Assembly: GCF_002161085.1 (NCBI RefSeq)
Contig: NZ_NFLU01000001.1
Coordinates: forward strand, 62,001 to 126,000
Length of the DNA stretch: 64,000 nt
Direction of reading: 5' to 3'
DNA from: Flavonifractor sp. An112
GTDB taxonomy: Bacteria > Bacillota > Clostridia > Oscillospirales > Oscillospiraceae
Part shown: positions 35,427 through 43,554 of the stretch, piece by piece
How positions within the stretch are numbered: position 1 is the stretch's first letter
How the letters are laid out: every line of letters begins with the position of its first letter
Translations under genes and position numbers: made by a program
Notes under the pieces: model-generated
What the model was told of the DNA's origin: nothing
Databases searched by the model: none
The model's input: only the letters and a program-made list of their open reading frames with translations

Positions 35427-36181
35427 TTTAACCCCTCCATCTGATTGATCATGCTGGCCAGATAGCCCGCGCCGAAACCGTTGTCGATGTTGACCACGCT
35501 GCACCCGGAGGCGCAGGAGTTGAGCATGGCCAGCAGGGCGGACAGGCCGCCGAAGCTGGCGCCGTAGCCCACGCTGGTGGGCACCGCCACCACCGGGCAG
35601 TCCACCAGGCCACCCACCACGGAGGCCAGGGCCCCCTCCATGCCCGCCACCGCAATGACGCACCGTGCGCTCATCATGGCGTCCAGATTGGACAGCAGCC
35701 GGTGGAGCCCCGCCACGCCCACATCGTACAGCCGGGTAACCTTGTTGCCCATCACCTCGGCGGTGAGGGCGGCCTCCTCCGCCACCGGCATATCGCTGGT
35801 GCCGCCGGTGGCCACCACGATGTGCCCCAGCTCCTGCCGGGGACCGGGGAAGGCGATGCCCAGCTTGGGGATGGGCCGGTAGTCCAGGGGAACCGACTGC
35901 TCCACGATGCGGGCGGCTTCCTCCCCCATGCGGGTGATGAGGATGTTTTTACAGCCCCGTTCTCCCATGGCGGCGGCGATCCCGGCGATCTGCTCCGGGG
36001 TCTTGCCCGCGCCGTAGATCACCTCCGCCGCGCCCTGGCGCACCGAGCGGTGGAAATCCACCTTGGCGTAGCCCAGATCCTCGAAGGGCTTGGTTTTCAG
36101 CTCCAGCAGTGCGTCCTCCGGGCTGGTGTTTCCAGCCGACACCGCCCGCAGCAGCTCCAGAATGTCGTGCTTGTTGTCCAT
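35423..36181 (-). CDS. larB: Nickel-pincer cofactor biosynthesis protein LarB
   Basis: The 252-residue enzyme is an AIR-carboxylase-like protein that carboxylates and hydrolyses nicotinate adenine dinucleotide to the dicarboxylate used by LarE. The PurE-like C-terminal domain shows VATGGTSDMPVAEEAALTAE, DVGVAGLHRLL and the conserved PTSVGYGASFGG. It sits between larE (4 bp gap) and larC (4 bp overlap). Confidence 0.95.
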   Translation of the reverse strand: MDNKHDILELLRAVSAGNTSPEDALLELKTKPFEDLGYAKVDFHRSVRQGAAEVIYGAGKTPEQIAGIAAAMGERGCKNILITRMGEEAARIVEQSVPLDYRPIPKLGIAFPGPRQELGHIVVATGGTSDMPVAEEAALTAEVMGNKVTRLYDVGVAGLHRLLSNLDAMMSARCVIAVAGMEGALASVVGGLVDCPVVAVPTSVGYGASFGGLSALLAMLNSCASGCSVVNIDNGFGAGYLASMINQMEGLK

Positions 36182-36185
36182 TTGC

Positions 36186-36929
36186 TTACCTCCCCTTCAG
36201 ATCCAGCAAAACGGCGGAGAAATCTGCCGCCAGCGCCTCTGTAATGGTATCATGCAGCTGAACGGCCTTCTCCATCTGCGCCTCCGGCAGCTGGATGCGG
36301 GCGGCGTCCCCCAGCAGCCGCACCCGGAAGTCGGTGAAGCCCAGCTTGAAGAGGGCGTCCTCCCCCCGCTCCACCTTCTCCAGGGCTTCCCGTGTGATGG
36401 CGGTACCGGTGGGCACCCGGGTGGCCAGGCAGGCATAGGCCGGCTTGTCCCAGGTGAACAGCCCCACCTCTTTGGACATCTGCCGCACCTGATCCTTAGT
36501 GATGCCGCACTCCCGCAGGGGAGAGCGCACCTCCAGCTCCCGCAGAGCCTGCATCCCCGGCCGGTCCCCCGCGTCGTCCGAGGCGTTGGTACCGTCCAGC
36601 AGCACAGTGTAGCCGTCCTCCTTCGCCCGCTGCCACAGGGTGGTGAACAGAGCCCGCTTGCAGTAGTAGCACCGCCGGGGTCCGTTGGCCGCCGCCTCGG
36701 GCACCGCCAGCACGTCGGCCTCCACCACCGTCATGGGCACCGCCAGCTCCTCCGCCAGCTTTTTGGCGTCGGCCAGCTCAAAGGCTGGCTGAAAAACGGT
36801 GTTGACGTAATAGGCCCGCACATCACAGCCGTAGGTCTTGGCCGCCCACAGCAGCAGGGCCGAGTCCGTCCCGCCGGAAAAGGCCAGCGCCGCCCGGGGG
36901 ACCTCCTTGAAAAACTGTTCCAGCGTCAT
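36186..36929 (-). CDS. larE: Nickel-pincer cofactor sulfur transferase LarE
   Basis: The 247-residue PP-loop enzyme activates and sulfurates the pincer precursor. The ATP-binding motif is SGGTDS (18-23). Cysteines include C87-YY-C90, C141 and C167 (PAYACLATR). LarE proteins use either one sacrificial Cys or a cluster bound by three Cys; which applies here is unresolved. The ATG at 36929 follows AAAGGAG; it is the first gene of the operon behind a terminated leader. No larA-type racemase is in the window. Confidence 0.94.
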   Translation of the reverse strand: MTLEQFFKEVPRAALAFSGGTDSALLLWAAKTYGCDVRAYYVNTVFQPAFELADAKKLAEELAVPMTVVEADVLAVPEAAANGPRRCYYCKRALFTTLWQRAKEDGYTVLLDGTNASDDAGDRPGMQALRELEVRSPLRECGITKDQVRQMSKEVGLFTWDKPAYACLATRVPTGTAITREALEKVERGEDALFKLGFTDFRVRLLGDAARIQLPEAQMEKAVQLHDTITEALAADFSAVLLDLKGR

Positions 36930-36949
36930 ATCCGCGCTCCTTTGCAAAA

Positions 36950-37102
36950 AAAGAAGGTATCCGCTCCCCTTGGGGGAACAGATACCTTCCTAGTATCCTT
37001 ACACAACAGGTCAAATCATGCACCGGACTTTTTCCGCGTCTGCCCCGGCTCTGGCCAGGTGCTCCGGCTTCCTGCCGGAATTCGGTCCGCAATTTCCAGT
37101 AC
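36950..37102 (-). promoter_or_regulatory. Structured leader with terminator: riboswitch candidate of the lar-nickel operon
   Basis: On the minus strand about 150 nt separate the promoter from larE. The leader holds several GC-rich pairings (for example CCGGC/GCCGG near 37060-37078 and GGAC/GTCC) and ends in an intrinsic terminator at about 36953-36990 with a following T-run. A GATAC/GTATC pairing just before it would exclude the terminator stem, giving an on/off switch. I could not match the core to a known riboswitch class. Confidence 0.6.
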
Positions 37103-37108
37103 CGTTAT

Positions 37109-37137
37109 AGTTTACCATACCCCGGCGTCCATTGCAA
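37109..37137 (-). promoter_or_regulatory. Promoter of the lar-nickel operon
   Basis: TTGCAA (37137-37132), a 17-bp spacer and TAAACT (37114-37109) on the minus strand, just past the LysR stop codon. Confidence 0.6.
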
Positions 37138-37148
37138 GTATTTTTTGT

Positions 37149-38033
37149 TCACTCCGTCCCATCTTCCAGATCGGAGGGGGCCAGATCCCCCAGCACCTCC
37201 CGCACCAGAGGAAATACATGGGTCCCTTTCAGATAGACCAGGCTGAACTCCCGACATTCATCCAGACATTCCAGGTGGAAAAAGGCAAGTTCCGGCTGGC
37301 TTGCCGCCACCGGCTCATAGGCAAAGGTGATGCCGCATCCCTCTGCCACAAACCGGGTGATGAGAGAAAACTGGTTGGCGCAGATTACCCGGGAAAAGAG
37401 CTCCAGGGAATAGCCTCGTTCAGCCAGCACATTCTCCAGAATACCCCGGGTTCCGGAGCCCTCCTCCCGCACCACCAGGCACTGGCCCTCCAGCGCCGTC
37501 AGAGGGATGGTACGCCCGGCAAAGGGATGGTCTTTCCGACACAGACCTACAAATTTGGACCGGCGGAACAGACGGCTGCCGAATCGGCTCCGGTCGAAGG
37601 CCCCCTCGATGAGGGCAAAATCCAGCTGCTCATGCTCCAACTGCCCCAGCAGGACGGCGGTATTATCCACAGAGATTTTCAAATTCCCGTCGGAGTGTCG
37701 GATATACCGGCTCAGGGCCTCCGCCACCACAAATTCGCCAATGGTTTTCGTCATCCCCACCCGCACTTCCCGTACCGCCGTCTCCATCAGCTCCTGCTGG
37801 AGGCGCTGCTCATTATAAAGGGCGGTACGGGCATACTCCGCCACCCGCTTTGCCTGGGGTGTGGCATGAAGCTGCCGGCCATCGTACACAAACAACTTGC
37901 AGCCGTATTTCTCCTCCAGCCCCCGGATCTGCTGGCTCACCGCCGGCTGGCTCATGCACAGCTGCTCCCCGGTTTTCCGGTAATTCATGGTCTCGTACAG
38001 GGTCAGAAAGGTCCGAATACGGTAGTCCACCAT
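37149..38033 (-). CDS. LysR-family regulator
   Basis: The protein of about 294 residues has the N-terminal LysR helix-turn-helix (FLTLYETMNYRKTGEQLCMSQPAVSQQI in part) and a type-2 periplasmic-binding-like effector domain. It is divergent from the CoA-disulfide-reductase/sulfite-reductase fusion, the usual arrangement for a LysR protein and its target; CysL-like control by a sulfur metabolite is plausible. The ATG at 38033 is best spaced from the G-rich ribosome site; an ATG at 38039 is possible. Confidence 0.88.
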   Translation of the reverse strand: MVDYRIRTFLTLYETMNYRKTGEQLCMSQPAVSQQIRGLEEKYGCKLFVYDGRQLHATPQAKRVAEYARTALYNEQRLQQELMETAVREVRVGMTKTIGEFVVAEALSRYIRHSDGNLKISVDNTAVLLGQLEHEQLDFALIEGAFDRSRFGSRLFRRSKFVGLCRKDHPFAGRTIPLTALEGQCLVVREEGSGTRGILENVLAERGYSLELFSRVICANQFSLITRFVAEGCGITFAYEPVAASQPELAFFHLECLDECREFSLVYLKGTHVFPLVREVLGDLAPSDLEDGTE

Positions 38034-38067
38034 TTCCATCACCCCCCCATAAGTATTTTGAATCATT

Positions 38068-38113
38068 CAATAAGTTTTAAAAACTTTATTTTATTATACT
38101 GGGGTGCTATACT
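38068..38113. promoter_or_regulatory. Divergent control region with LysR-type dyad
   Basis: The dyad AGTTTT-A-AAAACT (38073-38085) within a longer AT-rich imperfect palindrome lies between the LysR and fusion genes. A TATACT at 38108-38113 is a possible -10 box for the fusion gene, with TTTATT 17 bp upstream. Confidence 0.5.
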
Positions 38114-38161
38114 GATTACAAGCGTGACACAAAAATTTGTCAATAAGGACGGGGAACAAAG

Positions 38162-40732
38162 ATGCGTATTCTGGTCATTGGCGGCGTGGCCGCCGGTACG
38201 AAGGCCGCTGCTAAAATCAAGCGGGAGGACCGCAGCGCGGAAGTCATCATTCTGAATAAAGGTCAGGACATCTCCTACGCCGGCTGCGGCCTGCCCTACT
38301 ATGTGGGCGGCGCCATCTCCAGCCGTGAGGAACTGATCGTCAACACTCCCCAGAAATATGCCGGACTCACCGGCGCTCAGGTGATCACCGGCTGCGAGGT
38401 CACCCATGTTGACCCCGCCGCCAGGACGGTAAGCGGTCTGCGGGACGGCCAGAATTTTACCGAGCACTACGACAAGCTGATCGTTGCCACCGGCGCTGCT
38501 CCTGTGGTGCCCGATATGCCTGGCAAGAATCTGCCCGGCGTGTTTCCCATGCGCACCCCCGACGACGCGGTGGGCCTGCGGGACTATGTGGCCACCAACA
38601 ACTGCCGCCGGGCCGTGGTGGCGGGCGCAGGCTTTATCGGCCTGGAGATTGCCGAGAACCTGCTCTCCCAGGGCCTGGACGTGACTGTGGTGGATTTTGC
38701 CGACCAGATCATGCCCAACGCCTTTGACCCCGAGATGGCCGACTTTGCCCGCCGGAAGCTGAAAGACGCCGGCATTCGCGTGATTACCGGCCAGCGCATC
38801 CAGTCCGTTACCGGCGTTGACAAGGCCACCGGCATCGTCACCGACGGCGGCGCCATTGCTGCTGACGTGGTAGTGCTTGCCATCGGTGTGCGCCCCGCCA
38901 CCGACTTCCTGAAGGACACCGGTATTGAGCTCTTCAAGGGTACCGTGGTGGTAGACAAGGAGATGCGCACCAACCTGCCCGACATCTACGCCGCCGGTGA
39001 CTGCGCCATGGTGTACAACCGTCTCACCGGCAAGCCCCAGTGGTCGGCCATGGGCTCCACCGCCAACATCACCGCCCGTGCTCTGGCCAAGACCATCACT
39101 GGCAGCGACACCCCCTACGGCGGCTGCCTGGGCACCGGCGTGGTGAAGCTGCTGCCGCAGCTCAACGCCGGACGCACTGGTCTCACCGAGGCTCAGGCCA
39201 AGGCCGAGGGCTTTGACCCCATTACCGTGGTGTGCGCCTGCGACGACAAGGCCCACTACTATCCCGGCGCCTCCAGCTTCCTCACTAAGCTGATTGCCGA
39301 CCGCAACACCCGCAAACTGCTGGGTATCCAGGTCCTGGGTGCCGGCGCGGTGGACAAAATGGTGGATATTGCTGTTGTCGGTCTGTCTGCCGGTCTGACC
39401 ATTGACGCCTTTAACGATCTGGATCTGGCCTATGCGCCCCCCTTCTCCACCGCCATCCACCCCTTTGTCCATGCCTGCTATGTGCTGGAAAACAAGCTGG
39501 CCGGCGTGCTGGAGTCCTTCACCCCCGCCGAGTATCTGGCCGGCGCCGCCAAGGACTACAAGGTGATCGACGTGATGCCCACCTCCTCGATCCCCGGCGC
39601 CCACTGGGTGGAGCTGGGCAAGGTCAACGGACCTCTGGCAGGCATCGATAAGGACGAAAAGCTGCTGCTGGTGTGCAACCGTGGCAAGCGTGGCTACTTC
39701 CTCCAGAGCAAGCTGAAGTTCTATGGCTACACCAACACCAAGGTTCTGGAAGGCGGCGTCACCTTCAATCAGGTGAAGGTCCCCCGTCCCGCCGGTGCTG
39801 CTCTGCCTCCCACCGAGGTCAAGCGCCTCAAGGGTCTGGGCTGCCTGTGGGATAAGCGTACCCCTGACTGCTTCAATGTCCGGGTCATTACCCGCAACGG
39901 CAAGCTGACCGGTGCCGAGCACGCCGCCGTGGCCGAGGCCGCCGAGAAGTTCGGCTCCGGCGAGGTCACCATGACCACCCGTTTGACCCTGGAGATCCAG
40001 GGTGTGCCCTACGAGAATGTGGAGCCCCTCATCGAGTTCCTCAGCGCCGCCGGTCTGGACGTGGGCGGCACCGGCTCCAAGGTACGTCCGGTGGTTTCCT
40101 GCAAGGGTACTACCTGCCAGTACGGCCTGATCGACACCTTTGCTCTTAGCGAGAAGCTCCACGAGCTGTTCTACAAGGGTTACCACGATGTTTCCCTCCC
40201 CCACAAGTTCAAGATTGCCGTAGGCGGCTGTCCCAACAACTGCGTCAAGCCCGACCTGAACGACCTGGGCATCATCGGCCAGCGCCTGCCCGAGCCCGAT
40301 CTGAACAAGTGTAAGGGCTGCAAGGTATGCCAGGTCGAGAAGGCCTGCCCTATTCACGCCGTGTCCATGCAGGACGGCAAGGCCATCATTGACACCAATG
40401 ATTGCAACCACTGCGGCCGCTGTCTGGAGAAATGCCCCTTCGGCGCCTACACCGAGAGCACTTACGGCTACAAGGTTTACCTGGGTGGCCGCTGGGGCAA
40501 GAAAGTGGCCGCCGGCCGGCCCCTGTCCAAAATCTTCACCAGCGAGGAGGAGGTCATTGCCCTGGTAGAGAAGGCCATTCTCTTCTTCCGGGATGAGGGT
40601 CAGACTGGTGAGCGTTTCTCCGACACCATCGCTCGCCTGGGCTTCGACTATGTGGAGGACAAGCTGCTCCACGGCTCCATTGACAAGGATACTATCATGA
40701 ACAAGACGGTAATCGGCGGCGCCAGCTGCTAA
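38162..40732 (+). CDS. CoA-disulfide-reductase / rhodanese / sulfite-reductase-like / ferredoxin fusion
   Basis: The 856-residue protein joins several redox modules. Residues 1-440 are a pyridine-nucleotide disulfide reductase of the CoA-disulfide reductase/NADH oxidase type (GGVAAGTKAA FAD loop, single active Cys42 in AGCGLPYYVGG). Residues about 455-555 are a rhodanese-like domain with Cys505 (LLVCNRGK). Residues about 580-700 look like a siroheme sulfite/nitrite reductase half with CKGTTC and GGCPNNC. Residues about 705-770 carry two [4Fe-4S] ferredoxin motifs (CKGCKVCQVEKACP and CNHCGRCLEKCP). It could reduce sulfur compounds with NAD(P)H, passing persulfide sulfur between modules. No signal peptide is present. 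Confidence 0.88.
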   Translation: MRILVIGGVAAGTKAAAKIKREDRSAEVIILNKGQDISYAGCGLPYYVGGAISSREELIVNTPQKYAGLTGAQVITGCEVTHVDPAARTVSGLRDGQNFTEHYDKLIVATGAAPVVPDMPGKNLPGVFPMRTPDDAVGLRDYVATNNCRRAVVAGAGFIGLEIAENLLSQGLDVTVVDFADQIMPNAFDPEMADFARRKLKDAGIRVITGQRIQSVTGVDKATGIVTDGGAIAADVVVLAIGVRPATDFLKDTGIELFKGTVVVDKEMRTNLPDIYAAGDCAMVYNRLTGKPQWSAMGSTANITARALAKTITGSDTPYGGCLGTGVVKLLPQLNAGRTGLTEAQAKAEGFDPITVVCACDDKAHYYPGASSFLTKLIADRNTRKLLGIQVLGAGAVDKMVDIAVVGLSAGLTIDAFNDLDLAYAPPFSTAIHPFVHACYVLENKLAGVLESFTPAEYLAGAAKDYKVIDVMPTSSIPGAHWVELGKVNGPLAGIDKDEKLLLVCNRGKRGYFLQSKLKFYGYTNTKVLEGGVTFNQVKVPRPAGAALPPTEVKRLKGLGCLWDKRTPDCFNVRVITRNGKLTGAEHAAVAEAAEKFGSGEVTMTTRLTLEIQGVPYENVEPLIEFLSAAGLDVGGTGSKVRPVVSCKGTTCQYGLIDTFALSEKLHELFYKGYHDVSLPHKFKIAVGGCPNNCVKPDLNDLGIIGQRLPEPDLNKCKGCKVCQVEKACPIHAVSMQDGKAIIDTNDCNHCGRCLEKCPFGAYTESTYGYKVYLGGRWGKKVAAGRPLSKIFTSEEEVIALVEKAILFFRDEGQTGERFSDTIARLGFDYVEDKLLHGSIDKDTIMNKTVIGGASC

Positions 40733-40745
40733 TTGCCACTCTTAC

Positions 40746-40932
40746 AAGGGCCTGTTGCAAAATAGCTGTTTTGCACAAGCCTGTCATTGCGAGCCAGTGC
40801 GCACACTGGCGTGGCAATCCGTTTCCCCGGCAAAAGGGGCGGATTCCCACGAAAAACGGCCGCCCACCGGGCGGCCGTTTTTCTCGGAATGACGGGTCTT
40901 TGTACGAGCTGCGCATTTTGCAACAGGCCCTT
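40746..40932. repeat. MITE-like element with 18-bp terminal inverted repeats
   Basis: The ends AAGGGCCTGTTGCAAAAT and its exact complement flank about 150 bp containing nested inverted repeats, including CATTGCGAGCC/GGCGTGGCAATC-like arms and a strong GC hairpin (about 40852-40880). There is no ORF. It lies just after the fusion gene and may also end its transcript. Confidence 0.7.
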
Positions 40933-40944
40933 CTGTTTCAGGCA

Positions 40945-40984
40945 AAAAAATGGGCTGCTGCAGGTTTGCAGCAGCCCATTTTTT
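40945..40984. terminator. Bidirectional terminator after lysS
   Basis: An 18-bp stem with a GGTT loop, flanked by A-run and T-run, between the repeat element and the end of lysS. Confidence 0.88.
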
Positions 40985-40988
40985 ACAA

Positions 40989-42938
40989 TCAATAAAGCTT
41001 GGCGCCAGCGGGGATGTGGTCGTCCACCATCAGGCAGTGGAGCTTCTCCTGGCCCTCCTCATAGTGGATGGCGGAGATGATCATGCCGCAGGAGTCGATG
41101 CCCATCATCTTGCGGGCGGGCAGGTTGGTAATGGCAATCAGGGTCTTGCCCACCAGTTCCTCAGGTTCATAGGTGTCGTGGATGCCGCTGAGGATCACCC
41201 GGTCGGTGCCGGTGCCGTCATCCAGAACGAACTTCAGCAGCTTCTTGCTCTTGGGCACCGCGGTGCACTCCTTCACCTTGACGGCCCGGAAGTCGGACTT
41301 GGAGAAGGTGTCAAAGTCCACCTCGTCCTTGAACAGGGGCTCGATCTCCACCTTGGAGAAGTCAATGGGACCGGCCTCAGCCCGGGGCACGTCCACAGAA
41401 GCGGCGGGAGCAGCGGCGGCCTTGGGGGCCTCCACCTTCTCCAGGGGCTTCATGGTCGGGAACAGGATCACGTCGCGGATGGAGTCGGAGTTGGTGAGCA
41501 TCATGACGCAGCGGTCAATGCCGATGCCCATGCCGCCCGTGGGGGGCAGGCCGTACTCCAGGGCGTTGATGAAGTCCTCGTCCATCATGCCGGCCTCGTC
41601 ATTGCCCATGTCCCGGAGGGCCAGCTCGTGCTCAAAGCGGCCCCGCTGGTCGATGGGATCGTTGAGCTCGGAGAAAGCGTTGGCAAACTCACAGTGATTG
41701 ATGAACAGCTCAAACCGCTCGGTGAGGCGGGGATCCTTGGGGGAGCGCTTGGTCAGCGGAGAGACCTCCACCGGGTACATGGTGATGAAGGTGGGCTGTA
41801 CCAGCTTCTCCTCCACCCGCTGGTCAAAGGCCTCGTACAGGGCGGTACCCCAGGTGCGCTCGCAGCCCTCCATATCGATGCCCACGGCCTCCACGGCCTT
41901 GCAGGCCTCCTCGTCGTCGGAGATGGCGTCGAAGTCCACACCCACATACTGCTTCACCGCATCGATCATGGTCAGACGGGGCCAGCCGGGAGTCAGATCG
42001 ATGTCCACGCCCAGCCAGTTCACCTGGTAGGAGCCCAGGATGTCCTGGGCGGCGGTGGACAGAATGCCCTCGGCAATGTCCATCATGTCGTGGAAGTCGG
42101 CATAGGCCTCGTACAGCTCGATGGTAGTGAACTCCGGGTTGTGCTTGGGATCCATGCCCTCGTTGCGGAAGATACGGCCGATCTCATACACCCGCTCAAA
42201 GCCGCCCACGGTGAGCCGCTTCAGGTTCAGCTCGGTGGCGATACGCATATACATATCGATGTCCAGGGTGTTGTGGTGGGTGATGAAGGGCCGGGCGGTG
42301 GCGCCGCCGGAGATGGTGTTGAGGACGGGGGTCTCCACCTCCAGGTAGTCCCGGTCGTCCAGATACTTGCGCACGTGCTTGATGAAGGCGGTGCGGATCT
42401 GGAAGGTGCGGCGCACGTCCTCGTTCATAATGAGATCCACGTACCGTTGGCGGTAGCGCATCTCCTTGTCGGTGAGGCCGTGGAACTTCTCGGGCAGGGG
42501 CTGAAGGGACTTGGAGAGAAGGGTCACCTTGTGGGCCTTCACAGAGATCTCGCCCCGCTTGGTCTTGAAGACCTCGCCTTCCACACCTACGATATCGCCG
42601 ATGTCGATCTTTTTGAACTTGGCGAAGGCCTCCTCGCCCAGCTCATCGATGCGGACGTAGAGCTGGATGCGGCCCTTGCCGTCCTGCAGGTCGCAGAAGA
42701 TGGCCTTGCCCATGCCGCGCTTGGACATGATGCGGCCGGCGATGGAGGTCTCGGAGCCCTCCAGGGCCTCGAAGTTCTCCTTAATATCGGCAGAGTGATG
42801 CTTCACCACATATTTGGTGATCTGGAAGGGGTCCTGGCCCGCCTCCTGCAGCTCTTTGAGCTTGGCGCGGCGGATCAGTCGCTGTTCGGACAGATTCTGC
42901 TCTTCGGGCTGATTGACGCTTCTCTCTTCAGTACTCAT
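40989..42938 (-). CDS. lysS: Lysyl-tRNA synthetase with C-terminal tRNA-binding domain
   Basis: The 649-residue class II synthetase has the OB-fold anticodon domain (about 60-170) and the catalytic core with motif 2 (FERVYEIGRIFRNEG) and motif 3 (GMGIGIDRCVMMLT). A normal bacterial LysRS ends near residue 500. Here an Ala/Pro-rich linker (about 510-535) leads to an extra EMAP-II/Trbp111-like domain (DFSKVEIEPLF to the C-terminus) of the type found at the end of MetRS. That domain should raise tRNA affinity. The gene lies 12 bp downstream of greA. Confidence 0.95.
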   Translation of the reverse strand: MSTEERSVNQPEEQNLSEQRLIRRAKLKELQEAGQDPFQITKYVVKHHSADIKENFEALEGSETSIAGRIMSKRGMGKAIFCDLQDGKGRIQLYVRIDELGEEAFAKFKKIDIGDIVGVEGEVFKTKRGEISVKAHKVTLLSKSLQPLPEKFHGLTDKEMRYRQRYVDLIMNEDVRRTFQIRTAFIKHVRKYLDDRDYLEVETPVLNTISGGATARPFITHHNTLDIDMYMRIATELNLKRLTVGGFERVYEIGRIFRNEGMDPKHNPEFTTIELYEAYADFHDMMDIAEGILSTAAQDILGSYQVNWLGVDIDLTPGWPRLTMIDAVKQYVGVDFDAISDDEEACKAVEAVGIDMEGCERTWGTALYEAFDQRVEEKLVQPTFITMYPVEVSPLTKRSPKDPRLTERFELFINHCEFANAFSELNDPIDQRGRFEHELALRDMGNDEAGMMDEDFINALEYGLPPTGGMGIGIDRCVMMLTNSDSIRDVILFPTMKPLEKVEAPKAAAAPAASVDVPRAEAGPIDFSKVEIEPLFKDEVDFDTFSKSDFRAVKVKECTAVPKSKKLLKFVLDDGTGTDRVILSGIHDTYEPEELVGKTLIAITNLPARKMMGIDSCGMIISAIHYEEGQEKLHCLMVDDHIPAGAKLY

Positions 42939-42950
42939 TGCTTTTGCTCC

Positions 42951-43424
42951 TTACTTTTGAATCTCTAGGATACGATACCTTAATACACCGGCGGGAGCCT
43001 CCACCTGGATCTCCGCGCCTACCGCGCAGCCCAGAAGGGCTTTTCCGAAGGGGGAATCCTCGGAAATGCGGCCGTTCATGGGGTCGGCCTCCTGGGAACC
43101 CACCACCTGGTAAGTCTCCTCCTCCTCAAACTCCAGGTCCAGCACCTTGACGGTGGAACCCAAACGGACGGAGTTGGGGTCGCTCTCATGCTCCTCGATA
43201 ATCACATAGTTGGCCAGGATGTTCTCCACCTCCGCAATGCGGGAGTAGAGCTTGCCCTGCTCGTTTTTGGCCTCGTCGTACTCGCTGTTCTCAGACAGAT
43301 CGCCGAAGGAGCGGGCTTCCTTGATCTGATCGGCCACCTCTTTTTCACGGACGGTTTTCAGATAATTCAGCTCCTGTTTCAATTCCTCCAAGCGCTCAGC
43401 GCTGAGTTTGAATTCTTTCGCCAT
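42951..43424 (-). CDS. greA: Transcription elongation factor GreA
   Basis: The 157-residue protein has the N-terminal coiled coil (LEELKQELNYLKT, SFGDLSENSEYDEAKNEQ with the catalytic Asp/Glu tip) and the C-terminal FKBP-like domain (ISEDSPFGKALLGC). It rescues backtracked RNA polymerase by stimulating transcript cleavage. The ATG at 43424 is chosen over one five codons earlier on family length. It is co-directional with lysS and probably in the same operon. Confidence 0.95.
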   Translation of the reverse strand: MAKEFKLSAERLEELKQELNYLKTVREKEVADQIKEARSFGDLSENSEYDEAKNEQGKLYSRIAEVENILANYVIIEEHESDPNSVRLGSTVKVLDLEFEEEETYQVVGSQEADPMNGRISEDSPFGKALLGCAVGAEIQVEAPAGVLRYRILEIQK

Positions 43425-43554
43425 GTCGATCGCGCACACCTTTCCTTGATTGCTTTTACTCTATCAGGATGGAGCCAATACGGACTCTCATAAATTCAGA
43501 ACGAAAACACTCCGCTACGTTAATACGATATTATATGTAGTTTACCACCTCCTG

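Noticed and set aside
36950-37102. Cobalamin riboswitch before larE
   Set aside because: A GAAGCCGGAGCACCTGG stretch recalls the cobalamin 3' core, but the other conserved boxes are missing or in the wrong order.
38063-40672. 869-codon open frame on the minus strand
   Set aside because: It is antisense to the well-supported redox fusion gene and has no domain or ribosome site.
40950-42968. 672-codon open frame on the plus strand
   Set aside because: It is antisense to lysS and includes its terminator.
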